Origin: Crotalaria pallida
Lineage: Eukaryota > Streptophyta > Magnoliopsida > Fabales > Fabaceae
Assembly (NCBI GenBank): GCA_037953625.1
Contig: CM075651.1
Coordinates: 101,929,001-101,993,000, forward strand
Direction: 5' to 3'
Length of the DNA stretch: 64,000 nt
Within the stretch, counting starts at the first letter, position 1, and each line of letters begins with the position of its first letter. A model generated the notes under the pieces. It had not been told where the DNA came from. It saw only the letters and a program-made list of their open reading frames with translations, and did no database searches. The position numbers were made by a program, and so were the translations under genes. Positions 57,800 to 64,000 of the stretch are shown here, one piece after another.

Positions 57800-58400
57800 G
57801 TTAGCATCAATGATGAGGGGGAAACATCATTGAGCTCACACACGTCTACATCTCCTCGGTCAACCACCCAACCTAGTCGGAAGCAAACAGGAGTACAGGA
57901 CCTTGACCACGCGGGCACGACAGCTGTCTCAACACATAAATGGTCCCAGACCAGGAGGATCTCGTCCTCAAATCAATTCAATTTCATAATATCAAGGCTC
58001 ACTGTCCACGCAGTGGCAAAACACAATGCCCCGTTCCAGTCCCTCTCACTGTTCTCGATTTGCAATCTAGGGGGCGACAGTACTTATTCTAGTTTCGAAA
58101 GTAGAACTTGCCACGGCATTGGACCCAGTCCCCACCACGTTAGTGCGCCACTTGTGGAATTGTTCCGCCTAGAAAAATACTCTAGACTTTTTGACGTATC
58201 ACCGTCATTGTCCTCCCCTAATGCAATCTCCTCCTAAGTATCCGTAGATACCTATGGTTCCTTCCTCTCCACTACTTCGATACGACACTCATACCTCACC
58301 GCAATTGTTAATGTCTTTTAAAATCTTTAAAGAATTTTAATTACGGCTTAGTCCTAATGATCGGCTCATCCTTGGTGCATCCCTTCAATGAGACCCGATC
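57800..58400 (-). repeat. Conserved LTR block (copy 6)
   Basis: Same landmarks; CTAGGGGGCGACAGTA is near 58067. Confidence 0.75.
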
Positions 58401-58699
58401 GCTAATCGTTCGCATCTAATCACCCTAAAGCTCATATAGTATCATTGAATCATCACAACATCATTGCATCATCTTTCTCTTTCTCAAATCACAGCAACAT
58501 TTCTCTCATCAACATGAGCATCACTATTTCAAGTCAATTGTCACTCAGCACGCCATCACTGTCCCTTTTGCCAATTGTGACTCAACAGCATCACTGGTGT
58601 CCTTCCTCGCCAATTCGGGCTCAACAGCATCAGCAACTCCTCTCATTCTTTCCAAATTTCCAATTACCATCTACTTTTCTCACAATTCAATCTCATCAT

Positions 58700-60271
58700 T
58701 GTTGGAGAGTGCCCTAGTGGCAATCGTATTTTCTCTTTTACTTGTACTTATTTCATGTTTATGGATTATTAATATTAATAATAATGAGGCATTTCATTTA
58801 TTATATTTATGCTTTAATTGTTTAATTAAAATAGATGTAATAAAGTCCTTAGGATTATAAGTTCAATGTCATAAGAATATCAAGTACATGACTTGATAGT
58901 GAGATCTTATTGATTGATAATTATCCTTAAAGATTCCCTAGTCGAGTATTATAGTTAATAAGGACAACTATAATACGTCGAGACTAGTATGTGGCAGACT
59001 GATGACTGTATCTCACCGGTCATGGATATGGGATATCAAGTCTTCACGTAGGTACACATTGGGACAATTGTGTACTGGATTGAACCGCCATGAGAATTCT
59101 ACATGGGTTATTAAGTGAGTGTCATAAGCGATTCTCATAGTGACAATGGTGTACATGGTCCTTCGACCTGAAGTCGCTACGGTTCCCAACATGAGGAATT
59201 ATATGCTTTCACGCAATCAAACGTCATCTTTAACCAGGTGATCATAACGGTTGTAGTCGGGTATATGACAAATCATGTAGAGGGATGTGAGTGATGTAGA
59301 TGGGATTTGTCCTTCCTTATCAATAGGAATTATATCTCTGGCCCCTTGATTGAGTGAGACGGTGAAATGTATGGCCATACTCAAGACAGTCAATATGAGA
59401 TATTGACGAGACTTGTATAGACGCGTCTACTCAGGGATCAAGAAACTATAGGTTACACTATTCATGGGTGACACGTTCCATGCCATGAGTGTAACTATGA
59501 TATTTGGACAAAGGGATTAAACTTACACATGCTCATTGGTCACAGTAAAAGGTTTAGTCAAATCACAGACATTCCTGTCACTTGGGTAGCAATGATGTGT
59601 TGCTAGATACCGCTCAATGCTTGTAAAGTTAAAATGTGAGTTTAACATTACTGCCAACGTTACAGGAACCTATAGGGTCACACACTAAGAGAAGATAAAA
59701 TTGGAGATATCACATTTGATAAAAATACAATAGTTGTATTTTTATAAAATTAAATCTTTCTGATATGATTAAGATATGATTCGTTTTATCTTTATGTATA
59801 AGATATAAATTTGATTTTATCTTCTACATATAAGATAGAATTCGAATTTATCTCCTAAAATGCCCAACCAGTTGGTCTGATAATATTATAAATATAATAT
59901 TATTAGTTTTAAGGAGAAAAAAAGATGTGGGATACACAGAACGACAACCCTAGCCGTCATATCAGAGAGTGAGTGATACACAGGCTCTTTCTTCTCTACT
60001 AGCATTGAGAAGAAAGACGTGACTCCAATTGGGAATTTGTTCGTGTGGATACCAATAGAGGTTGGGAATTTGTTCGTGTGGATACCAATAGAGGCACAAC
60101 ACATTGATGTGCTCGTGATTGACGAAACGTTCGTGATAAGATTCGTTCTCTCCTCTTTCCTGCAAAAGGTAATTTTATTCCCTATCTCAAATCATGCTTT
60201 CACATGGATCCTGGATGGAAATAGGATTTATTTTTTTTTCCGCTGCGTTTGTCGCATCCTATTTTCCAACA
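58700..60271 (+). repeat. 5' LTR of Ty1/copia element (1572 bp)
   Basis: TGTTGGAGAGTGCCCTAGTG...TTTTCCAACA, so the ends are TGTTGG/CCAACA inverted, with the PBS directly after. The candidate TSD ATCAT is at 58695-58699. A 33-bp tandem duplication (GGGAATTTGTTCGTGTGGAT...) lies at about 60029-60094. Confidence 0.93.
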
Positions 60272-61735
60272 ATGGTATCAGAGCCACTTGTGAAACCATG
60301 ATTTGATTATTTTTGATTAAACATGTTTTAATATGATTATGATGTGTTGGGATTAATCAAAAAATTAAATAAAAAAAAAAAAGCAAAAGGTTTGTCACGT
60401 GAATAGAATTGTGCCGCTGTGCCGTGAATCTAAGATGCTACGAATGCAAAAGAATTGTGCCGCATGAATTCACGGAGAAGGAATACTTCTTGATCAATGT
60501 TTTATCACCGTACAGAGAGTGAGTACGGGTGAAGGAATACAATTATATTCGCATGAAGAGCAGATCGCATGAATTCTGGTATCATTCAATGCGCCGCATG
60601 ATACGTTAACAAACATAAAATATAATTTATTATTTTATCAATAGTTGATAAAGAGTTCATACTTATTATTTTATCAAGAGTTGATAAAATATAATTTTTA
60701 TAATTCGTAACAAACATAATTTTAATAAAATAATAATGTATTTTATTTAATATGTTGTTTGTTGTATGGTGAATGGTCATGACCTCTTAGATCGTTTCGC
60801 GCCCTGGGTATGTTTTATTTTCTTTTGGTTTATTTTTAAAATACGGCCCGTGTGTCGTGCCTCTCTCTATATTCAATATGTATTTCTTTTCTCATCTAAA
60901 TCCCGTCATGAACGAGGTTTCTATTTGTAATATTTTTATTAAAAATTGCGAAAGACTTGAAGATGAAAAGAAAAGGAGATTTAAGGAAGGCTCTTGGAGA
61001 AGGACCGGTGCATACATTCAAGGAATGCTCTTGGAGAAGAAGCTATGCGTTTAGGATCTTTGTATTAATTCACTCATTGGCTTGGGTGAATTAGTTTTTC
61101 TAGGCCATGACCATATCATGTAGTTTATAATTATAGTATGTATGTGATGCATGTTATCGTTATAATGTATGTTAATGTAAGATAAAATAGGTGAGATCAC
61201 TTAAATATAAAACCCCTCAAACTGAAATATTAAGTTATATGCCTTCCAATGCTTGACACTCGTCTTGATTGATGTCGTTTTGAATGTGGTTCTGCTAAAG
61301 TAGAGTACGTTTATCTACATTGGTCAGACGCGAAGGAATAAATGTAATATTCGTTATGTCAACCATTGGGTCTAACTTAAATGGATGGTTCAATAGGATT
61401 GAAGATCTATAGGCAAAAGAATTGGGTATAAATTAATAAGTTAATTTTGAATAAATGTTATTCACCCAATTGATCCAAGAGTCACATGAGATGAGATTGG
61501 GAAAGGGTTCCCTACCTAAATAATCAAATTATGGGAGATCAACTAAAGTTTGACTCATAATAAGATGAAATATGGATCTTGGTCCCACTAGAAAATCTTA
61601 CGTTGAGATTTTCCGAGTCAATATTGAGGGTTATTGATTTGAGGAAAATAGTGGGAGTAATATTTAATGAAAGTCCTTATTAAATATTTAATAAACATGA
61701 TTTTAATTCTGCTTTTATTTTGTTGTTAGATCACC
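60272..61735 (+). mobile_element. Copia leader with PBS (60273-60286)
   Basis: TGGTATCAGAGCCA, complementary to initiator tRNA-Met, starts two bases after the LTR. The rest is a 1.45-kb AT-rich leader without a supported gene. ACCATGG context marks the start of the polyprotein. Confidence 0.85.
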
Positions 61736-64000
61736 ATGGCTTCAAACAATTCAAATAACTTATCACTACGATCAGTCCTTGAGAAGGACAAACTGACGGG
61801 AATTAATTTCCTGGACTGGTATCGAAACCTAAGGATTGTCCTTAGGAATGAGAAAAAGCTGTATGTGCTAGAGCAACCGCTCCCTGAAGCACCCCCCGCT
61901 AATGCACCGGCTGCTGAGCGGAATGCTTTCCGAAGGCATCAAGATGATGCATTGGAGGTTGGAACTCTCATGCTTGTCACCATGACCTCTGAGCTTCAGA
62001 AAGTTCATGAGAACATGAGTGCGTACGATATGATCGTACACCTGAAGGAGCTCTATCAAGAGCAAGCAAGGCATGAGCGTTTTGAGGCCACAAAGTCCCT
62101 TTTCACTTGTAAGATGACAGAGGGAAGCCCAGTCAACCATCATGTTATCAAAATGATTGGTTATATTGAGAATATTGAGAGGTTGGGTTTTCCACTAGGT
62201 CAAGAGTTGGCCGTTGACTTAGTTCTGCATTCCTTACCACAGAGCTTTAGTCAGTTTGTCATGAATTACAACATGAACAACATTGACAGCACTCTAACTG
62301 AATTGTTAGGGAAGTTGAAAACTGATGAGCATGATATCAACAAGGGAAAAACTGTATTGTTGGTTCAAAATGGAAAGGCCAAAGGTAAGGCCAAAGAGAA
62401 AGCACAAAAACCTAAGGATAAGGGCAAAGCTAGAGTAGCTAAGGCTCTTAAGCCTAAAGGTGGGGTGGCTAAGGAGGGAAATTGCTTCCATTGTAACAAG
62501 GAGGGACATTGGAAGAGGAATTGCCCAGATTACCTTAAAGAGAAAGAAATGAAGAAAAGCGGAGCCTCTTCTTCAGGTATTTTTGTTATAGAAGTTAATT
62601 TTTCTGCTTCAACATCATGGGTATTAGATACTGGATGTGGATCTCACATTTGTGTTAATGTGCAGGATCTAAAAAGGAGTAGAAGATTAGCTAAAGGTGA
62701 AGTCGAACTGCGAGTTGGAAATGGAGCAAGAGTTGCCGCCATTGCTGTTGGAACTTGTAGTTTAACCTTACCTAGTGGATTAGTTTTAGAACTAGAGGAT
62801 GTTTATTGTGTACCTGCTATTCGTAGGAATATTATTTTAGTTTCATGTTTAGACAAAGTAGGTTTTTCGTTTTCAATAAGGAACAAGTGTTGTTCCATTT
62901 ATTCGAATGAGATGTTTTATGGCAGTGCACAATTAATAAATGGTCTTTATTTGTTAGATCTTGATCATCCAGTCTATAACATTAATGCTAAAAGGTTTAA
63001 ATCAAATGATACAAACCAAACTTTTCTTTGGCATTGTCGTTTGGGCCATATAAATGAGAAACGCATTTCTAAGCTTCATAAAGATGGATTCTTAGACTCA
63101 TTTGATTTTGAATCTTATGAGACATGTGAGTCTTGTTTGTTGGGCAAGATGACAAAGGGCCCATTTACTGGCAGCAGTGAACGGGCTAATGAACTTTTGG
63201 GACTCATACATACAGATGTATGTGGGCCTATGAGTTCAAATGCTAGAGGAGATTACCCGTACTTCGTCACATTTACTGATGATTTTAGTAGATATGGGTA
63301 TGTATATCTGATGAAATACAAACATGAAACCTTTGAAAAGTTCAAGGAATTCAAGAATGAAGTACAAAATCAACTTGGCAAAAGTATTAAAGCCCTTCGA
63401 TCTGATCGAGGTGGTGAATACCTTAGCCAAGAGTTCGATGACTATCTAAAAGAGTGTGGTATAGTATCTCAACTCACTCCTCCTGGAACGCCCCAGTGGA
63501 ATGGTGTTTTAGAAAGGAGAAATCGAACCTTGTTGGACATGGTTAGGTGTATGATGAGTCAATCGGACCTTCCAATCTCTTTTTGGGGACATGCTCTACT
63601 TACAGCTGCTTTTACACTTAACCGATCCCCATCGAAAGCGGTTGAAAAGACACCATATGAGATATGGACTGGGAGGCGTCCTAGTATGTCTTTTCTCAGG
63701 ATTTGGGGTTGTGATGCTTATGTGAAACCTCTACTTTCTGATAAACTTAGTCCCAAATCTGACAAATGCTATTTTGTAGGATATCCCAAAGAAACTAAGG
63801 GATACTATTTCTACAATCTCACAGAAGGCAAAGTGTTTGTCGCTCGCACAGGCGTGTTTCTTGAAAGAGAATTTCTCTCTAAAGGAAATAGTGGGAGGAA
63901 AATAGATCTTGATGAGATTCAAGAATCCCAAAGTAGCCAAGACCAAGCGATGGATGTTGAGCAAGTTCCACAAGATGTTGTGGATGTACAACCTGCTCAA
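61736..64000 (+). CDS. Ty1/copia gag-pol polyprotein, 5' part (runs off the window)
   Basis: Open for 755 codons from ATG 61736 to the window end with no stop. Domains in order: gag with UBN2-type region (residues ~15-220); Lys-rich linker; CCHC zinc knuckle C-F-H-C-N-K-E-G-H-W-K-R-N-C from residue 250; protease with L-D-T-G-C-G-S-H from Asp298; integrase with an HHCC zinc finger (WHC...GHI from residue 433, then C-E-S-C) and a catalytic triad Asp494, Asp557, Glu593 (36 residues from D to E, the DD35E pattern). RT and RNase H lie beyond 64000. The sequence is of a common plant copia type (Tork-related, by recollection). It is the youngest insertion in the right stack and could be intact. Confidence 0.95.
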   Translation, partial: MASNNSNNLSLRSVLEKDKLTGINFLDWYRNLRIVLRNEKKLYVLEQPLPEAPPANAPAAERNAFRRHQDDALEVGTLMLVTMTSELQKVHENMSAYDMIVHLKELYQEQARHERFEATKSLFTCKMTEGSPVNHHVIKMIGYIENIERLGFPLGQELAVDLVLHSLPQSFSQFVMNYNMNNIDSTLTELLGKLKTDEHDINKGKTVLLVQNGKAKGKAKEKAQKPKDKGKARVAKALKPKGGVAKEGNCFHCNKEGHWKRNCPDYLKEKEMKKSGASSSGIFVIEVNFSASTSWVLDTGCGSHICVNVQDLKRSRRLAKGEVELRVGNGARVAAIAVGTCSLTLPSGLVLELEDVYCVPAIRRNIILVSCLDKVGFSFSIRNKCCSIYSNEMFYGSAQLINGLYLLDLDHPVYNINAKRFKSNDTNQTFLWHCRLGHINEKRISKLHKDGFLDSFDFESYETCESCLLGKMTKGPFTGSSERANELLGLIHTDVCGPMSSNARGDYPYFVTFTDDFSRYGYVYLMKYKHETFEKFKEFKNEVQNQLGKSIKALRSDRGGEYLSQEFDDYLKECGIVSQLTPPGTPQWNGVLERRNRTLLDMVRCMMSQSDLPISFWGHALLTAAFTLNRSPSKAVEKTPYEIWTGRRPSMSFLRIWGCDAYVKPLLSDKLSPKSDKCYFVGYPKETKGYYFYNLTEGKVFVARTGVFLEREFLSKGNSGRKIDLDEIQESQSSQDQAMDVEQVPQDVVDVQPAQ

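Larger units (their letters stand above)
56640..58699 (-). mobile_element. Large LTR, 3' half, youngest gypsy-type insertion in the right stack
   Basis: TGTAACACCCCGATTTGGCA at 56640 after the candidate TSD GAAAT (56635-56639). It includes the intact small ORF (57073-57360) and the conserved block (57800-58400), and is cut at 58700 by a copia element. The plus-strand 177-codon frame at 57704-58237 is antisense to the conserved block and is not taken as a gene. Confidence 0.82.

Noticed and set aside
57704..58237. 177-codon plus-strand frame
   Set aside because: Antisense to the conserved LTR block. Parts recur in other copies, but this is explained by nucleotide conservation; kept only as a question under the block finding.
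59886..60306. Short frames on both strands at the copia LTR/leader
   Set aside because: Driven by a 33-bp tandem duplication in the LTR.

Overview
This window looks like intergenic heterochromatin of a flowering plant, probably a eudicot. I recognise no host gene, tRNA or rRNA. Almost every base can be assigned to LTR retrotransposons, mostly Ty3/gypsy (Athila-like, Tat-like, and large LTRs beginning TGTAACA and ending TGTTACA) plus Ty1/copia, with two inverted-repeat DNA elements. Several insertions show 5-bp target-site duplications (TSDs), so the nesting order can be read directly. Species cannot be determined from the sequence.

Left stack (1-25595). An outer minus-strand LTR (1-912 joined to 25163-25595) is interrupted by a second LTR (913-5045 joined to 21761-25162). 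That LTR is interrupted by a complete non-autonomous element (5046-21755, TSD TTAAA). The element has two ~6.0-kb LTRs around only 1258 bp of internal DNA, with a PBS and a PPT in minus orientation. One of its LTRs holds a further solo LTR (10199-13670, TSD CGGCC). A 987-bp Mutator-like foldback element with a 9-bp TSD lies at 23358-24344.

Middle (25596-52018). A decayed Tat-like element has gag and protease on the minus strand and an antisense extra ORF on the plus strand (25598-26470); RT and integrase are missing. A solo LTR (29154-32872, TSD GGCTA) splits its gag. A plus-strand Tat/Athila-like element begins at 33510, and its 3' end reappears at 51303-52018. Inside it lies a minus-strand Athila-like element (36988-51302) with gag, protease, RT and RNase H but no integrase. 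That element is itself broken by a long-TIR DNA element (42602-43697) and a solo LTR (45384-50619, TSD GGGAT).

Right stack (52019-64000). A copia gag fragment (52519-53311) is cut by an LTR starting at 53312. That LTR is cut by another at 53853, that by another at 56640, and that by a copia element at 58700. The copia element's gag-protease-integrase frame is open from 61736 to the window edge with intact catalytic residues. The three right-hand LTR parts are truncated here because their other halves lie beyond 64000.

Most notable signal. The large LTRs share one architecture, in the same order on either strand: U3; TATA box; a hairpin 66-74 nt further on whose stem sequence changes but stays paired around a 9-nt loop; purine-rich leader; degenerate TTCGGCC repeats; a ~400-500-bp conserved block; and a small ORF just before the LTR end. 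The ORF is recognisable in six LTR copies. It encodes an unrecognised small protein, often with an acidic tail, and is intact from ATG to stop at 57073-57360.
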